From Arthrobacter sp. Edens01 (GTDB lineage Bacteria > Actinomycetota > Actinomycetes > Actinomycetales > Micrococcaceae), in contig NZ_LKIU01000002.1 of the NCBI RefSeq assembly GCF_001307035.1, forward strand, positions 355,088-419,087: a DNA stretch of 64,000 bases, in the 5' to 3' direction. The position numbers were made by a program, and so were the translations under genes. This document shows, piece by piece, positions 43,903 through 55,358 of this stretch; positions within the stretch are counted from its first letter, which is position 1; each line of letters opens with the position of its first letter. Under the pieces are notes generated by a model. The model was not told the origin of the DNA. It made no database searches and worked only from the letters and a program-made list of their open reading frames with translations.

Positions 43903-46900
43903 TTGGTCGCCTCGAGCACCTCTAATAATGCAACCGCTACCACTCCGGAGAACGCAGCTTCCCGGATTTCATTCGCAAAGATTCACGAACCGCTGGATGT
44001 TCCCAATCTTCTTGCCCTGCAGACAGACAGCTTTGACTGGCTTGTAGGCAACGAGCGCTGGAAGGAACGCCTGCGCAAGGCCCAGGAAGAGGGCGACGCG
44101 GGCTTCGCGACAACCTCCGGCCTCGCGGACATCTTCGAAGAAATCTCCCCGATTGAAGATTTCCAGGGCACCATGTCCCTGAGCTTCTCGGAGCCGGAAT
44201 TCGCTGACCCGAAGTACACCATGGCCGAGTGCAAGGACCGGGACGCAACGTACTCGGCCCCGCTGTACGTTAAGGCCGAGTTCATGAACAACAACACGGG
44301 CGAAATCAAGCAGCAGACCGTGTTCATGGGCGACTTCCCGCTGATGACCGACAAGGGTACCTTCGTCATCAACGGCACCGAGCGCGTCGTCGTTTCCCAG
44401 CTGGTCCGGTCCCCGGGCGCCTACTTTGAGCGCGCCGCTGACAAGACCAGTGACAAGGACATCTACACCGCGAAGATCATCCCTTCCCGCGGTGCCTGGT
44501 TCGAACTTGAAATCGACAAGCGCGACCAGGTGGGCGTCCGCCTGGACCGCAAGCGCAAGCAGTCCGTCACCATCCTCCTGAAGGCCCTGGGCTGGACCGA
44601 AGGCCAGATCCTGGAGACGTTCGGCGAGTACGACTCGATCCGTGCAACCCTGGAGAAGGACCCCACGGAGACCCAGGAAGATGCCCTGCTGGACATCTAC
44701 CGCAAGCTCCGTCCGGGAGAGCCGCCCACGGTCGAGGCTGCCAAGACGCTGCTGGAGAACCTGTACTTCAACCCGAAGCGCTACGATCTGGCCAAGGTTG
44801 GCCGTTACAAGATCAACCGCAAGCTCGGTGTCGAGAAGCCGATCGGTGACTCGGACGCTTCGGTACTGAACATCGATGACATTGTCGCGATGATCAAGTT
44901 CCTGGTGGCCCTGCACGCCGGCGAAAAGACCATCCCGGGCAAGCGCGACGGCCAGGACGTGGATATCCGCGTTGAGGTCGACGACATCGACCACTTCGGC
45001 AACCGCCGCATCCGCGCAGTCGGTGAACTGATCGAGAACCAGATCCGCACCGGCCTGTCCCGTATGGAGCGTGTTGTCCGCGAGCGGATGACCACCCAGG
45101 ACGTCGAAGCCATCACGCCGCAGACGCTGATCAACATCCGTCCGGTCGTTGCTGCGATCAAGGAGTTCTTCGGAACCTCCCAGCTCTCGCAGTTCATGGA
45201 CCAGAACAACCCGCTGGCCGGCCTGACGCACAAGCGCCGCCTGTCCGCGCTGGGCCCGGGCGGTCTGTCCCGTGACCGTGCAGGCATGGAAGTCCGTGAC
45301 GTCCACCCCTCGCACTACGGCCGTATGTGCCCCATCGAAACCCCTGAAGGCCCGAACATTGGCCTGATCGGTTCGCTGGCGTCCTACGCCCGGATCAACG
45401 CCTTCGGCTTCATCGAGACCCCGTACCGCAAGGTTGTGGACGGCGTCGTTACCGATCAGGTTGATTACCTGACCGCAGATGACGAAGTTGAGCGCACCAT
45501 CGCACAGGCAAACGCCCCGCTGCGCGAAGACATGCACTTCGAAGAGGACCTGGTCCTCGTCCGTGCCCGCGGCGGATCCGGCGAGCCCGTGCTCGTTGAG
45601 CCCGAAGGCGTGGAGTACATGGACGTTTCCCCGCGCCAGATGGTGTCGGTCGCAACGGCCCTGATCCCGTTCCTCGAGCATGACGATGCCAACCGTGCAC
45701 TCATGGGTGCCAACATGCAGCGCCAGGCTGTTCCCCTGCTCCGTTCCGAGCGTCCCGTTGTGGGCACCGGCATGGAGAAGTACGCAGCCATCGACGCCGG
45801 CGACTCCGTCACCGCCGTCAAGGCCGGCGTCGTCACCGAAGTTTCGGCTGACCTGGTCACCGTCATGAACGACGACGGCACCGAGACCAGCTACCCGATC
45901 ATGAAGTTCGCGCGCTCGAACCAGGGCAACGCCTACAACCAGCGCGTGATCGTCTCCGAGGGCACCCGGGTTGAGGTCCACGACGTCATCGCCGACGGTC
46001 CCTCCACCGATCAGGGTGAACTGGCCCTGGGCAAGAACCTGCTGGTCGCGTTCATGTCCTGGGAAGGCCACAACTACGAAGATGCCATCATCCTCTCGCA
46101 GCGCATGGTCTCCGACGATGTCCTGACCTCGATCCACATCGAGGAGCACGAGGTTGACGCCCGCGACACCAAGCTTGGTGCCGAGGAAATCACCCGTGAC
46201 ATCCCCAACGTGTCCGAGGAAGTGCTCTCGCAGCTCGACGAGCGCGGCATCATCCACATCGGTGCCGAGGTTGAAGCCGGCGACATCCTCGTTGGCCGCG
46301 TCACCCCGAAGGGCGAAACGGAACTGACCCCCGAAGAGCGCCTGCTGCGCGCCATCTTCGGCGAGAAGAGCCGCGAAGTCCGCGACACCTCCCTGAAGGT
46401 TCCCCACGGCGAGTCCGGAACCGTCATCGGCGTGCGCATCTTCGACCGCGACAACGACGACGAGCTGCCCCCGGGCGTAAACCAGCTGGTCCGCGTCTAC
46501 GTGGCACACAAGCGCAAGATCACGGACGGCGATAAGCTGGCCGGCCGCCACGGCAACAAGGGCGTCATCTCCAAGATCCTCCCGATCGAGGACATGCCGT
46601 TCCTGGAAGACGGGACCCCCGTTGACATCGTCCTGAACCCGCTGGGTGTTCCGGGTCGAATGAACGTCGGCCAGGTTCTGGAAATCCACCTGGGCTGGGC
46701 TGCCAAGCAGGGCTGGAAGATCGAAGGCGAGCCGGACTGGGTCAAGGACCTGCCTGCACTGCCGCGTGAAACCGGTCCGACGACCGTTGCCACCCCGGTG
46801 TTCGACGGCGCCAGCGAGGATGAGATCACCAACCTCCTGGACTCCACGAACGTCACCCGCGACGGCGACCGCCTGATCGGTGCTTCCGGCAAGACCCGTC

Positions 46901-47403
46901 TGTTCGACGGCCGCTCCGGCCAGCCGTTCCCGGATCCGATTTCCGTTGGCTACATGTACATCCTGAAGCTGCACCACCTTGTCGATGACAAGATCCACGC
47001 TCGCTCCACAGGTCCGTACTCCATGATCACCCAGCAGCCGCTGGGTGGTAAGGCACAGTTCGGTGGCCAGCGCTTCGGTGAAATGGAAGTCTGGGCCCTG
47101 GAGGCCTACGGTGCCGCCTACACCCTGCAGGAACTGCTCACCATCAAGTCCGATGACATCCACGGCCGCGTCAAGGTCTACGAAGCCATCGTCAAGGGTG
47201 AGAACATCCCGGAGCCCGGCGTTCCGGAATCGTTCAAGGTGCTCATCAAGGAAATGCAGTCGCTCTGCCTGAACGTGGAAGTACTCTCCACCGAGGGCAA
47301 CACGATTGAAATGCGTGACTCGGATGAAGAAGTCTTCCGGGCCGCGGAAGAGCTGGGTATTGATCTGTCCCGCGCAGAGCCGAGCTCAGTAGAAGAGGTT
47401 TAG
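43903..47403 (+). CDS. rpoB: RNA polymerase subunit beta
   Basis: The beta subunit (1166 residues) of RNA polymerase. The rifampicin pocket reads [20 protein letters not shown], then [19 protein letters not shown], with the wild-type Asp, His and Ser, so rifampicin sensitivity is expected. The catalytic [18 protein letters not shown] segment and C-terminal [19 protein letters not shown] are intact. The best start is TTG 43903 with GGAAGGA in front; a GTG 15 bases earlier is inside the ribosome site. rpoC follows after 191 bases. Confidence 0.98.
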   Translation: MVASSTSNNATATTPENAASRISFAKIHEPLDVPNLLALQTDSFDWLVGNERWKERLRKAQEEGDAGFATTSGLADIFEEISPIEDFQGTMSLSFSEPEFADPKYTMAECKDRDATYSAPLYVKAEFMNNNTGEIKQQTVFMGDFPLMTDKGTFVINGTERVVVSQLVRSPGAYFERAADKTSDKDIYTAKIIPSRGAWFELEIDKRDQVGVRLDRKRKQSVTILLKALGWTEGQILETFGEYDSIRATLEKDPTETQEDALLDIYRKLRPGEPPTVEAAKTLLENLYFNPKRYDLAKVGRYKINRKLGVEKPIGDSDASVLNIDDIVAMIKFLVALHAGEKTIPGKRDGQDVDIRVEVDDIDHFGNRRIRAVGELIENQIRTGLSRMERVVRERMTTQDVEAITPQTLINIRPVVAAIKEFFGTSQLSQFMDQNNPLAGLTHKRRLSALGPGGLSRDRAGMEVRDVHPSHYGRMCPIETPEGPNIGLIGSLASYARINAFGFIETPYRKVVDGVVTDQVDYLTADDEVERTIAQANAPLREDMHFEEDLVLVRARGGSGEPVLVEPEGVEYMDVSPRQMVSVATALIPFLEHDDANRALMGANMQRQAVPLLRSERPVVGTGMEKYAAIDAGDSVTAVKAGVVTEVSADLVTVMNDDGTETSYPIMKFARSNQGNAYNQRVIVSEGTRVEVHDVIADGPSTDQGELALGKNLLVAFMSWEGHNYEDAIILSQRMVSDDVLTSIHIEEHEVDARDTKLGAEEITRDIPNVSEEVLSQLDERGIIHIGAEVEAGDILVGRVTPKGETELTPEERLLRAIFGEKSREVRDTSLKVPHGESGTVIGVRIFDRDNDDELPPGVNQLVRVYVAHKRKITDGDKLAGRHGNKGVISKILPIEDMPFLEDGTPVDIVLNPLGVPGRMNVGQVLEIHLGWAAKQGWKIEGEPDWVKDLPALPRETGPTTVATPVFDGASEDEITNLLDSTNVTRDGDRLIGASGKTRLFDGRSGQPFPDPISVGYMYILKLHHLVDDKIHARSTGPYSMITQQPLGGKAQFGGQRFGEMEVWALEAYGAAYTLQELLTIKSDDIHGRVKVYEAIVKGENIPEPGVPESFKVLIKEMQSLCLNVEVLSTEGNTIEMRDSDEEVFRAAEELGIDLSRAEPSSVEEV

Positions 47404-47594
47404 GTTTCATCCGTCCTGGCTCCGCACCGGTGCCCGGAACGGCGGCAACGAAATTCCCAGCTCGCAGAGCTCGCAAGGAATATTAAAGCCGCCTTCCTCC
47501 GGACACCGGCGCGGGGCTGGGGTTGGATGGTTGCCTTCGCTTCTTCCCGTACCCGAGACATTCAGATTTAGAGAACAAGAGAGAACAGGGACCC

Positions 47595-50500
47595 ATGTCC
47601 AACGATTCCACGTTCGGCCTCATGCGAATCGGCCTTGCCACTGCGGACGAAATCCGCAACTGGTCTTACGGCGAGGTCAAAAAGCCGGAAACCATCAACT
47701 ACCGAACCCTGAAGCCGGAGAAGGACGGTCTTTTCTGCGAAAAGATCTTCGGTCCCTCCCGTGACTGGGAGTGCTACTGCGGCAAGTACAAGCGCGTGCG
47801 CTTCAAGGGCATCATCTGTGAGCGCTGCGGCGTCGAAGTTACCCGCGCAAAGGTTCGCCGCGAACGGATGGGCCACATTGAGCTCGCCGCTCCGGTAACC
47901 CACATCTGGTACTTCAAGGGTGTTCCCTCCCGCCTGGGCTACCTCCTTGACCTGGCTCCGAAGGACCTCGAAAAGGTCATCTACTTCGCTGCCTACATGA
48001 TCACTTCGGTCGACGAAGAGAACCGCCACGCCGAACTGCCGAACCTGCAGGCCGAGCACGACCTGGAGCGCAAGCACCTGGTTGACCAGCGCGACTCCGA
48101 CATCGCCGCGATCGCCAAGGACCTCGAAGGCGAACTGGCGCGCCTTGAAGGTGAAGGTGCGAAGGCAGCGGACAAGAAGAAGGCACGCGACTCCGCCGAC
48201 CGCCAGATGGCCAAGGTCCGCCGCGACGCCGACAACAACATCGAGCGCCTCGAGCAGGTCTGGGAACGCTTCAAGAACCTCAAGGTCGGCGACCTCGAGG
48301 GCGACGAAGGCCTGTACCGCGAACTGCGCGACCGCTACGGCCTGTACTTCGAAGGCTCCATGGGTGCCGAAGCCATCAAGAAGCGTCTTGAGGACTTCGA
48401 CATGCAGCAGGAGTCCGAGAACCTGCGCGAGATCATCCAGAACGGCAAGGGCCAGCGCAAGACGCGTGCCCTGAAGCGCCTGAAGGTTGTCAACGCGTTC
48501 CTCACCACGTCGAACAGCCCCATGGGCATGGTCCTCGACGCCGTTCCGGTGATCCCGCCGGAACTGCGCCCGATGGTGCAGCTGGACGGCGGCCGTTTCG
48601 CGACGTCCGACCTCAACGACCTGTACCGCCGCGTGATCAACCGCAACAACCGCCTGAAGCGCCTGCTCGATCTCGGTGCCCCCGAGATCATCGTGAACAA
48701 CGAAAAGCGCATGCTCCAGGAAGCTGTTGACTCCCTGTTCGACAACGGCCGCCGCGGCCGTCCGGTCACCGGACCGGGCAACCGTCCGCTGAAGTCGCTC
48801 TCCGACATGCTCAAGGGCAAGCAGGGCCGGTTCCGCCAGAACCTGCTCGGCAAGCGCGTGGACTACTCCGGCCGTTCCGTGATCGTCGTTGGTCCGCAGC
48901 TGAAGCTGCACCAGTGTGGCCTGCCCAAGCAGATGGCACTGGAGCTCTTCAAGCCGTTCGTGATGAAGCGCCTGGTTGACCTCAACCACGCCCAGAACAT
49001 CAAGAGCGCCAAGCGCATGGTCGAGCGATTCCGTCCGCAGGTCTGGGACGTGCTGGAAGAGATCATCACCGAACACCCGGTGCTGCTCAACCGTGCACCT
49101 ACCCTGCACCGCCTCGGCATCCAGGCCTTCGAACCGCAGCTGGTTGAGGGCAAGGCACTGCAGCTTCACCCGCTGGTCTGTGGCGCATTCAACGCTGACT
49201 TCGACGGTGACCAGATGGCAGTACACCTGCCGCTGAGCCCCGAAGCACAGGCTGAAGCCCGCATCCTGATGCTGTCCTCGAACAACATCCTGAAGCCGTC
49301 GGACGGCCGCCCGGTCACCCTGCCTTCGCAGGATATGATCATCGGCCTGCACCACCTCACCACCAAGCGGGCAGACGCTGCCGGCGAAGGCCGTGTGTTC
49401 TCCTCGACGGCTGAAGCCGTTATGGCACACGACCTGGGCGAGCTGCACCTGAACGCACCGGTGCGGATCCGCGTTGACGGTTTTGTGCCCAGCGATGAGC
49501 AGCCGGCTCCGGAAGGCTGGGAAGAGGGCACTCCTGCGCTCATCCCGACCACCCTTGGCCAGGTGCTGTTCAACCAGACCCTGCCCGCGGACTACCCGTG
49601 GGTCGAGGCTGTTGCCGACAAGGGCCAGCTCTCCAAGATCGTCAACGATCTCGCTGAGCGGTACCCGAAGGTCGTCACCGCTGCCACGCTGGACAACCTG
49701 AAAGATGCCGGTTTCTACTGGGCCACGCGCTCGGGCGTTACCGTCGCCATCTCCGACATCGCTGCTCCGATCGACAAGCCGGCCATCATGGAGGTTTACG
49801 AAGCACGCGCTGCCAAGGTTGAAAGCCAGTACGGCAAGGGCCTGATCGCTGAAGACGAGCGCCGCCAGGAGCTCATCGACATCTGGAACCAGGCGACCAA
49901 CGAGGTTGCCAAGGCTATGCGTGACAACATGCCGATCCAGAACAACATCAACCGCATGGTTTCCTCCGGTGCACGAGGCAACTGGCTGCAGGTCCGGCAG
50001 ATTGCCGGTATCCGTGGCCTGGTGGCCAACCCGAAGGGCGAGATCATCCCGCGTCCGATCAAGTCCTCCTACCGTGAGGGCCTGTCGGTTCTGGAGTACT
50101 TCATCGCCACGCACGGTGCCCGTAAGGGTCTGGCCGATACCGCTCTGCGTACCGCCAACTCGGGTTACCTGACCCGTCGTCTGGTGGACGTTTCGCAGGA
50201 CGTCATTGTCCGCGAAGAGGACTGCGGTACCGAGCGCGGCCTGAACGTCACCATTGCCGTTCCGGATCACAACGGTGAACTGGTGCTGCACGAAGAGGTC
50301 GAGAACTCGGCGTACGCCCGTACGCTGGCCACCGACGTCACCGATGCAGAAGGCAATGTCCTGGCCAAGGGCGGCGACGACGTCGGCGATGTGCTGATCG
50401 AGAAGCTGTTCAAGGCCGGCGTCACCGACATCAAGGTCCGCTCCGTGCTGACCTGTGAGTCGGCTGTCGGAACCTGCGCCCTCTGCTACGGCCGCTCGCT

Positions 50501-51485
50501 GGCCACCGGCAAGACCGTGGACATTGGCGAAGCCGTAGGCATCATCGCCGCACAGTCCATCGGTGAGCCCGGTACCCAGCTGACCATGCGTACCTTCCAC
50601 ACCGGTGGTGTTGCATCGGCCGAAGATATTACCCAGGGTCTGCCCCGTATCCAGGAGCTCTTCGAAGCACGTACCCCCAAGGGCGTTGCTCCGATCTCCG
50701 AGACGGCCGGCCGGGTCACCATCGAAGAGACCGACCGCCAGATGCGCCTGGTTGTCACTCCCGATGACGGCTCCGAGGAAATCGCGTACCCGGTCCTGCG
50801 CCGTGCCCGCCTGCTGGTTGCCGACGGCGACCACGTCGAGGTTGGCCAGCAGCTGGTTGCAGGTGCAGTGGATCCCAAGCAGATCCTCCGCATCCTCGGC
50901 CCGCGCAAGGCTCAGGAGTTCCTGGTGGACGAAGTCCAGCGCGTGTACCGCAGCCAGGGCGTAGGCATCCACGACAAGCACGTGGAAGTCATCGTCCGGC
51001 AGATGCTGCGCCGCGTAACCGTGATCGAATCCGGCGATTCCGACCTGCTCCCGGGTGAGCTGGCCGAGCGCCGCCGGTTCGAAAGCGAGAACCGCCGTGT
51101 GGTCTCCGAAGGACGCCGTCCGGCCGCTGGCCGTCCGGAACTGATGGGTATCACCAAGGCATCCCTGGCGACCGAGTCCTGGCTGTCCGCTGCTTCCTTC
51201 CAGGAAACCACCCGCGTCCTGACGCAGGCGGCCATGGAAGGCAAGAGCGATCCGCTGCTCGGCCTGAAGGAGAACGTCATCATCGGTAAGCTGATCCCGG
51301 CCGGAACGGGCCTGCCCCGTTACACCGAGGTCACGGTTGAACCGACTGAGGAAGCAAAGGCCAATCTCTTCACCGGCCCGAGCGCCTTCAGCGACTTCGA
51401 CTACGCCGGAGTTGACGGTGGCCTTAGCCCCGAGTTCCACGCCATCCCGCTGGATGACTACGACATGGGCAGCGAGTTCCGCTAA
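47595..51485 (+). CDS. rpoC: RNA polymerase subunit beta'
   Basis: The beta' subunit (1296 residues). The N-terminal zinc site is [20 protein letters not shown], the catalytic magnesium loop is NADFDGDQM, and the second zinc cysteine cluster includes [14 protein letters not shown]. The ATG at 47595 has the weak site AGGGA. A terminator lies 35 bases after the stop. A 190-residue coiled-coil-rich insertion near residues 130-230 is normal for actinobacteria. Confidence 0.98.
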   Translation: MSNDSTFGLMRIGLATADEIRNWSYGEVKKPETINYRTLKPEKDGLFCEKIFGPSRDWECYCGKYKRVRFKGIICERCGVEVTRAKVRRERMGHIELAAPVTHIWYFKGVPSRLGYLLDLAPKDLEKVIYFAAYMITSVDEENRHAELPNLQAEHDLERKHLVDQRDSDIAAIAKDLEGELARLEGEGAKAADKKKARDSADRQMAKVRRDADNNIERLEQVWERFKNLKVGDLEGDEGLYRELRDRYGLYFEGSMGAEAIKKRLEDFDMQQESENLREIIQNGKGQRKTRALKRLKVVNAFLTTSNSPMGMVLDAVPVIPPELRPMVQLDGGRFATSDLNDLYRRVINRNNRLKRLLDLGAPEIIVNNEKRMLQEAVDSLFDNGRRGRPVTGPGNRPLKSLSDMLKGKQGRFRQNLLGKRVDYSGRSVIVVGPQLKLHQCGLPKQMALELFKPFVMKRLVDLNHAQNIKSAKRMVERFRPQVWDVLEEIITEHPVLLNRAPTLHRLGIQAFEPQLVEGKALQLHPLVCGAFNADFDGDQMAVHLPLSPEAQAEARILMLSSNNILKPSDGRPVTLPSQDMIIGLHHLTTKRADAAGEGRVFSSTAEAVMAHDLGELHLNAPVRIRVDGFVPSDEQPAPEGWEEGTPALIPTTLGQVLFNQTLPADYPWVEAVADKGQLSKIVNDLAERYPKVVTAATLDNLKDAGFYWATRSGVTVAISDIAAPIDKPAIMEVYEARAAKVESQYGKGLIAEDERRQELIDIWNQATNEVAKAMRDNMPIQNNINRMVSSGARGNWLQVRQIAGIRGLVANPKGEIIPRPIKSSYREGLSVLEYFIATHGARKGLADTALRTANSGYLTRRLVDVSQDVIVREEDCGTERGLNVTIAVPDHNGELVLHEEVENSAYARTLATDVTDAEGNVLAKGGDDVGDVLIEKLFKAGVTDIKVRSVLTCESAVGTCALCYGRSLATGKTVDIGEAVGIIAAQSIGEPGTQLTMRTFHTGGVASAEDITQGLPRIQELFEARTPKGVAPISETAGRVTIEETDRQMRLVVTPDDGSEEIAYPVLRRARLLVADGDHVEVGQQLVAGAVDPKQILRILGPRKAQEFLVDEVQRVYRSQGVGIHDKHVEVIVRQMLRRVTVIESGDSDLLPGELAERRRFESENRRVVSEGRRPAAGRPELMGITKASLATESWLSAASFQETTRVLTQAAMEGKSDPLLGLKENVIIGKLIPAGTGLPRYTEVTVEPTEEAKANLFTGPSAFSDFDYAGVDGGLSPEFHAIPLDDYDMGSEFR

Positions 51486-51519
51486 GGCTGAAAAGCTAAA
51501 ACGAACCGCACACCGCGAA

Positions 51520-51551
51520 GGAAGGACCCTGCCGAAAGGCGGGGTCCTTCC
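51520..51551. terminator. Terminator downstream of rpoC
   Basis: GGAAGGACCCTGCC (51520-51533) pairs with GGCGGGGTCCTTCC (51538-51551) around a GAAA tetraloop, with one G-T pair. CCGTTT follows. Confidence 0.85.
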
Positions 51552-51693
51552 CCGTTTAAGTCCGTGGCCTGAGGCCATAGTTCCGGTAGGGGGATGAACT
51601 TTTTATCCGGGCGCAGAATTACGGAGACTCTCCAGCCTGACCGCCGCAGTACACACGGCGGGAGGCGCCGCCGTCGTATGCCAAAGTACTGGT

Positions 51694-52479
51694 ATGGCCA
51701 ATTCCCCCTCCGGCGACTCCATGGCGGAGCGCATCGTGCGCGTGATCTCGGCTTTCGACGCCGAGCGCCCCGCAATGCCGGTCGCCATGCTTGCGCGCAG
51801 GGCAGGACTGCCGCTGTCCACCGCCCACCGGCTGGCCGGGGAACTGGTTTCCCTGGGACTGCTGCAGCGGACGACGTCAGGTGAGTTACGGCTCGGCCTG
51901 CGGCTGTGGGAACTTGCCAGCCGCAGTTCATCTGCCCTGGACCTGAGACAGGTGGCGATGCCCTTTATGGAAGACATCCAGGCAGTCATCCGCCAGCACA
52001 CGCAGCTCTCCGTGCTCCAGGAGGATGAGGTCCTCTTCATCGAGCGCCTTTCCAGCCGCGGATCAGTCTCCAACTTTGCAAAAGTGGCAGGGCGCCTGCC
52101 GCTGCACATCTCCTCCTCGGGAATGGTCCTGATGGCGCATTCGCCCCGCCATGTGCAGGAGGAATTCCTGAAGCGGCACCGTGATGCACCGCGCCCGTTC
52201 CCGGCAGCAGACGTCCTGCGCCGGCAGTGGGCCGGGATCCGCCGGGAGGGGTGCGCCACGCTGCCCGGCGTCGTAGACCCGGACACCACCGGAATCGCGG
52301 TACCTGTCTTCGGTCCCGAGGGGTCCGCCGTCGCAGCGCTGGGTGTGGTGGTGCCGCGCGGGCAGGAGAACACGGCAGCCACGGTACCTGCCCTCATGAC
52401 GGCTGCGCGGGGGATCTCCCGGGGCCTTGGCACTGCTGCTTCAGAAGCCGGTCCGCGTAATGAGGGGCCCGCGGACTAG
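51694..52479 (+). CDS. IclR-family regulator next to pobA
   Basis: A 261-residue IclR protein: an N-terminal winged helix (MLARRAGLPLSTAHRLAGELV at about residues 29-49) and a C-terminal effector-binding domain. It is 123 bases upstream of pobA on the same strand, so a PobR-like role in sensing 4-hydroxybenzoate is likely. The ATG has no ribosome site within 20 bases. The gap to pobA contains GTTCTCATTGAAT (52495-52507), similar to the operator before pcaH. Confidence 0.85.
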   Translation: MANSPSGDSMAERIVRVISAFDAERPAMPVAMLARRAGLPLSTAHRLAGELVSLGLLQRTTSGELRLGLRLWELASRSSSALDLRQVAMPFMEDIQAVIRQHTQLSVLQEDEVLFIERLSSRGSVSNFAKVAGRLPLHISSSGMVLMAHSPRHVQEEFLKRHRDAPRPFPAADVLRRQWAGIRREGCATLPGVVDPDTTGIAVPVFGPEGSAVAALGVVVPRGQENTAATVPALMTAARGISRGLGTAASEAGPRNEGPAD

Positions 52480-52494
52480 GACTCCGGGGGAGTT

Positions 52495-52507
52495 GTTCTC
52501 ATTGAAT
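52495..52507. promoter_or_regulatory. Candidate IclR operator before pobA
   Basis: GTTCTCATTGAAT shares GTTC-CATTG with the pcaH operator (53815-53829) but its second half is degenerate. It lies about 100 bases before the pobA TTG. Confidence 0.35.
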
Positions 52508-52602
52508 GGGAAACGGCTCGCGCCGGGATTGTGCCGGTCCTCACACTGGAGAAAGGCGTTCCGCGCCCCCGTCCCGCCTGCCCGCATTAAAGGAGTCCTG
52601 CA

Positions 52603-53799
52603 TTGGCTGCAGTCCGTACCGTCCTGAAGACCAAAGTCGGCATAGTCGGAGGTGGTCCTGCAGGACTGATGCTCTCCCACCTGCTGGCCCAGTCCGGCAT
52701 CGAGAGCATTGTCGTGGAAAAGCGTGACCACGAAACCATCCGCACCACCCACCGTGCAGGCATCCTGGAACACGGCAGCGTCCGGATGCTGACCGAAGGC
52801 GGCGTCAGCAAGCGTGTGCTGACCGACGGCTACAAGCATGACGGAATCGACCTGCGCTTCGGCGGGGAAAGCCACCGGATCGATTTCGAAGACCTGGTGG
52901 GGGAGTCCGTCTGGCTCTACCCGCAGAACGAGGTCTTCGTGGACCTCGCCGCAGCGCGGGAGCGGGACAACGGAGACGTCCGCTATGCGGTCAGCGACAC
53001 TGAAGTCCTGGACCAGACGACGTCCGTGCCCAAGATCCGTTTCACGGACGCTGAGGGAGCCGACTTCGAAATCCACTGCGACATCCTGGTTGGCGCTGAC
53101 GGCTCCCAGGGCATCTGCAAGCGCTCCATCCCCAGGGAGCTGCGGACGGACAACTTCATCGAATACCCGTTCGCCTGGTTCGGCATCCTCACCGAAGCTC
53201 CGCCCAGCGCGCCCGAGCTTATCTATGCGAACTCCGAGCACGGCTTCGCGCTGATCAGCCAGCGCAATGACAACGTCCAGCGCATGTATTTCCAGTCCGA
53301 TCCCAACGAGGATGCCGATGCCTGGAGCGATGAACAGATCTGGAATGAACTGCAGCGACGGGTCGACGGGCCGGACGGATTCCAGCTCAAGCGCGGTCCC
53401 ATTTTCGAAAAGACCGTCCTGAAGTTCCGGTCCTACGTCTGCGAGCCGCTGCGCTACGGCAACATGTTCCTGGCCGGCGATGCCGGGCACACCGTTCCCC
53501 CCACCGGTGCCAAGGGCCTGAACCTGGCCCTGGCTGACGTCAAGGTCCTGCATGAGGCCATCGATTCCTTCTATGCGACAAAGTCCGCGGACCTGCTTGA
53601 CGGTTACAGTGACAAGGCCCTGCAGCGGGTATGGAAGGCGCAGAACTTCTCCTACTGGATGACTTCGATGCTGCACACCCGTCCAGATGCCACGGACTTC
53701 GAGCGCAAGCGCGCGCTGGGTGAGCTGAACGGCGTCGTGTCTTCCCGCCACGGCCAGGCGTACCTTGCCGAGGCCTATACCGGCTGGCCGGAACACTAG
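52603..53799 (+). CDS. pobA: 4-hydroxybenzoate 3-monooxygenase
   Basis: PobA hydroxylates 4-hydroxybenzoate to protocatechuate using FAD, NAD(P)H and oxygen. The 398-residue flavoprotein has the dinucleotide fold VGIVGGGPAGLMLSHLL, the residue set around RTTHRAGILEHGSV, the DG motif (ILVGADGSQGICKRSI) and FLAGDAGHTVPPTGAKGLNL. The TTG start has AAGGAG upstream. It supplies the substrate of the following pcaHG enzymes. Confidence 0.93.
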   Translation: MAAVRTVLKTKVGIVGGGPAGLMLSHLLAQSGIESIVVEKRDHETIRTTHRAGILEHGSVRMLTEGGVSKRVLTDGYKHDGIDLRFGGESHRIDFEDLVGESVWLYPQNEVFVDLAAARERDNGDVRYAVSDTEVLDQTTSVPKIRFTDAEGADFEIHCDILVGADGSQGICKRSIPRELRTDNFIEYPFAWFGILTEAPPSAPELIYANSEHGFALISQRNDNVQRMYFQSDPNEDADAWSDEQIWNELQRRVDGPDGFQLKRGPIFEKTVLKFRSYVCEPLRYGNMFLAGDAGHTVPPTGAKGLNLALADVKVLHEAIDSFYATKSADLLDGYSDKALQRVWKAQNFSYWMTSMLHTRPDATDFERKRALGELNGVVSSRHGQAYLAEAYTGWPEH

Positions 53800-53814
53800 G
53801 GTCTGTCAGCAAAT

Positions 53815-53848
53815 GTTCACATTGTGAACGTCTGTACTAAGAGTGAAC
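53815..53848. promoter_or_regulatory. IclR-type operator before pcaH
   Basis: GTTCACATTGTGAAC (53815-53829) is an inverted repeat; a third half-site GTGAAC lies at 53843-53848, 19 bases after the second. It is 85 bases before the pcaH ATG. PcaR/PcaU/PobR proteins bind comparable repeated sites. Confidence 0.55.
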
Positions 53849-53933
53849 ACGGGTGTACTGTGGGTTCCATCCACGGGATGCCTACCCATCGCGGGACGCA
53901 GCGACGCGTCCTGCCCTGACAGGAAGAAGGACC

Positions 53934-54791
53934 ATGGACGAGAACACCATGGACACGGACAACGGTTCCGCGCTTGCGGAAGACCTCTTCGCGGACAGCC
54001 ATGTCATCGAGCGGCTCGATGCCGCTGAGGCATCGCAGGACCAGATCTCCGATGAGATCCGGACAATCCACGAAGCGTACCGGAAGGGCGTGGAAAACGG
54101 TGCTGCTGAGGAAACCCAGCCGCGCGTGGACTTCCGTCCCTACCGCAGCTCGCTGCTGCGCCATCCCACCAAGAACCTGCACCACACCGACCCGGAGACC
54201 ATTGAGCTGTGGTCGCCGGCGTTCGGGCACCAGGACGTGCATCCCCTGGAATCAAACCTGACCATCCAGCACAACGGTGAACCCCTGGGCGAGCGCATCA
54301 TCGTGCGCGGACGGGTGCTCGACGGCGATGGCCGTCCGGTCCGCAACCAGCTGATCGAGGTATGGCAGGCCAACTCTGCCGGCCGCTACATTCACAAGCG
54401 GGACCAGCATCCGGCGCCGATCGATCCGAACTTCACCGGTGTCGGCCGTGCCATTACCGGTGATGACGGCTCCTACGAGTTCACCACCATCAAGCCCGGC
54501 CCCTACCCGTGGAAGAACCACTTCAACGCCTGGCGCCCGGCACACATCCACTTCTCCCTCTTCGGGACTGACTTCACCCAGCGCATGATCACCCAGATGT
54601 ACTTCCCGGGTGATCCGCTCTTCGCACTGGATCCGATCTACCAGTCCATTACCGACCAGAAAGCCCGCGACCGCCTCGTGGCGACCTACGATCACGGCAT
54701 CACCTCCCATGAGTGGGCCACCGGCTACAACTGGGACATCGTGCTGACCGGCAGCAACCGCACCTGGATGGAAGAAGAGGACGCAGAGTAA
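53934..54791 (+). CDS. pcaH: Protocatechuate 3,4-dioxygenase beta subunit
   Basis: PcaH carries the catalytic Fe(III) that cleaves protocatechuate between the hydroxyls. The four iron ligands are visible: Tyr in GRYIHKRDQHP, Tyr in KPGPYPWKNHF, and two His in RPAHIHFSLFG. The 285-residue protein has a longer N-terminal region than some relatives. GGAAGAAGG precedes the ATG. The stop overlaps the pcaG start (TAATG). Confidence 0.96.
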   Translation: MDENTMDTDNGSALAEDLFADSHVIERLDAAEASQDQISDEIRTIHEAYRKGVENGAAEETQPRVDFRPYRSSLLRHPTKNLHHTDPETIELWSPAFGHQDVHPLESNLTIQHNGEPLGERIIVRGRVLDGDGRPVRNQLIEVWQANSAGRYIHKRDQHPAPIDPNFTGVGRAITGDDGSYEFTTIKPGPYPWKNHFNAWRPAHIHFSLFGTDFTQRMITQMYFPGDPLFALDPIYQSITDQKARDRLVATYDHGITSHEWATGYNWDIVLTGSNRTWMEEEDAE

Positions 54792-55354
54792 TGAGCGAGA
54801 AACTCACCGCCACGCCCGGCCAGACTATTGGTCCCTTCTACGGCTATGCCCTCCCCTTCGAGAAGGGCGGGGAACTGCTGGCCCCGGGCCTGCCCGGGGC
54901 GATCCGGCTGCAGGGAACAGTCCGTGACGGAGCCGGAGACCCGATTCCCGACGCGCTGCTGGAGATCTGGCAGGCCGACGCAGACGGCAACATTCCGCAG
55001 AAGACCGGTTCGCTGGTCCGTGACGGCTACACGTTCACCGGCTGGGGCCGGGTCCCCGTTGACAACACCGGCAACTACACGTTCACCACGGTCAACCCCG
55101 GGCCAACCGAAGAAGGATCGGCGCCCTTCATCTCGGTGGTCATTTTTGCCCGCGGCCTGCTGAACAAGCTCCACACCCGGATGTACCTGCCGGAAGACGA
55201 AGCTGCCCTGGCCAGCGATCCGCTGCTGTCCTCCCTCCCGGAGGACCGCCGCCGCACCCTGATCGCCACCCGCGAAGCCGACGGCGGACTGCGCTGGGAC
55301 ATCAAGCTGCAGGGCGAAGACGAAACCGTCTTCCTCGCCTACCCGGAAGCGTAA
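54791..55354 (+). CDS. pcaG: Protocatechuate 3,4-dioxygenase alpha subunit
   Basis: PcaG (187 residues) has the same fold as PcaH but lacks the iron ligands; it completes the active site. ATPGQTIGPFYGYALPF near the N-terminus and LEIWQADADGNIPQ are characteristic. The start shares one base with the pcaH stop. pcaB follows four bases after the stop. Confidence 0.96.
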   Translation: MSEKLTATPGQTIGPFYGYALPFEKGGELLAPGLPGAIRLQGTVRDGAGDPIPDALLEIWQADADGNIPQKTGSLVRDGYTFTGWGRVPVDNTGNYTFTTVNPGPTEEGSAPFISVVIFARGLLNKLHTRMYLPEDEAALASDPLLSSLPEDRRRTLIATREADGGLRWDIKLQGEDETVFLAYPEA

Positions 55355-55358
55355 TCCC

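Noticed and set aside
43530-43925. Open frames of 125-131 residues in the rpoB leader
   Set aside because: No ribosome site, no domain, and they run through promoter elements into rpoB in another frame.
45150-45300. Possible rifampicin-resistance change in rpoB
   Set aside because: The pocket residues (Asp of FMDQNN, His of THKRR, Ser of RLSAL) are all wild type.
43969-47163. A 1064-residue open frame antisense to rpoB
   Set aside because: In a GC-rich gene with strong codon bias the complementary frame rarely meets a stop. The product looks low-complexity, has no family motif, and rpoB itself is certain.
47568-51578. A 1336-residue open frame antisense to rpoC
   Set aside because: Same explanation as for rpoB: it follows codon phase exactly and has no ribosome site or recognisable domain.
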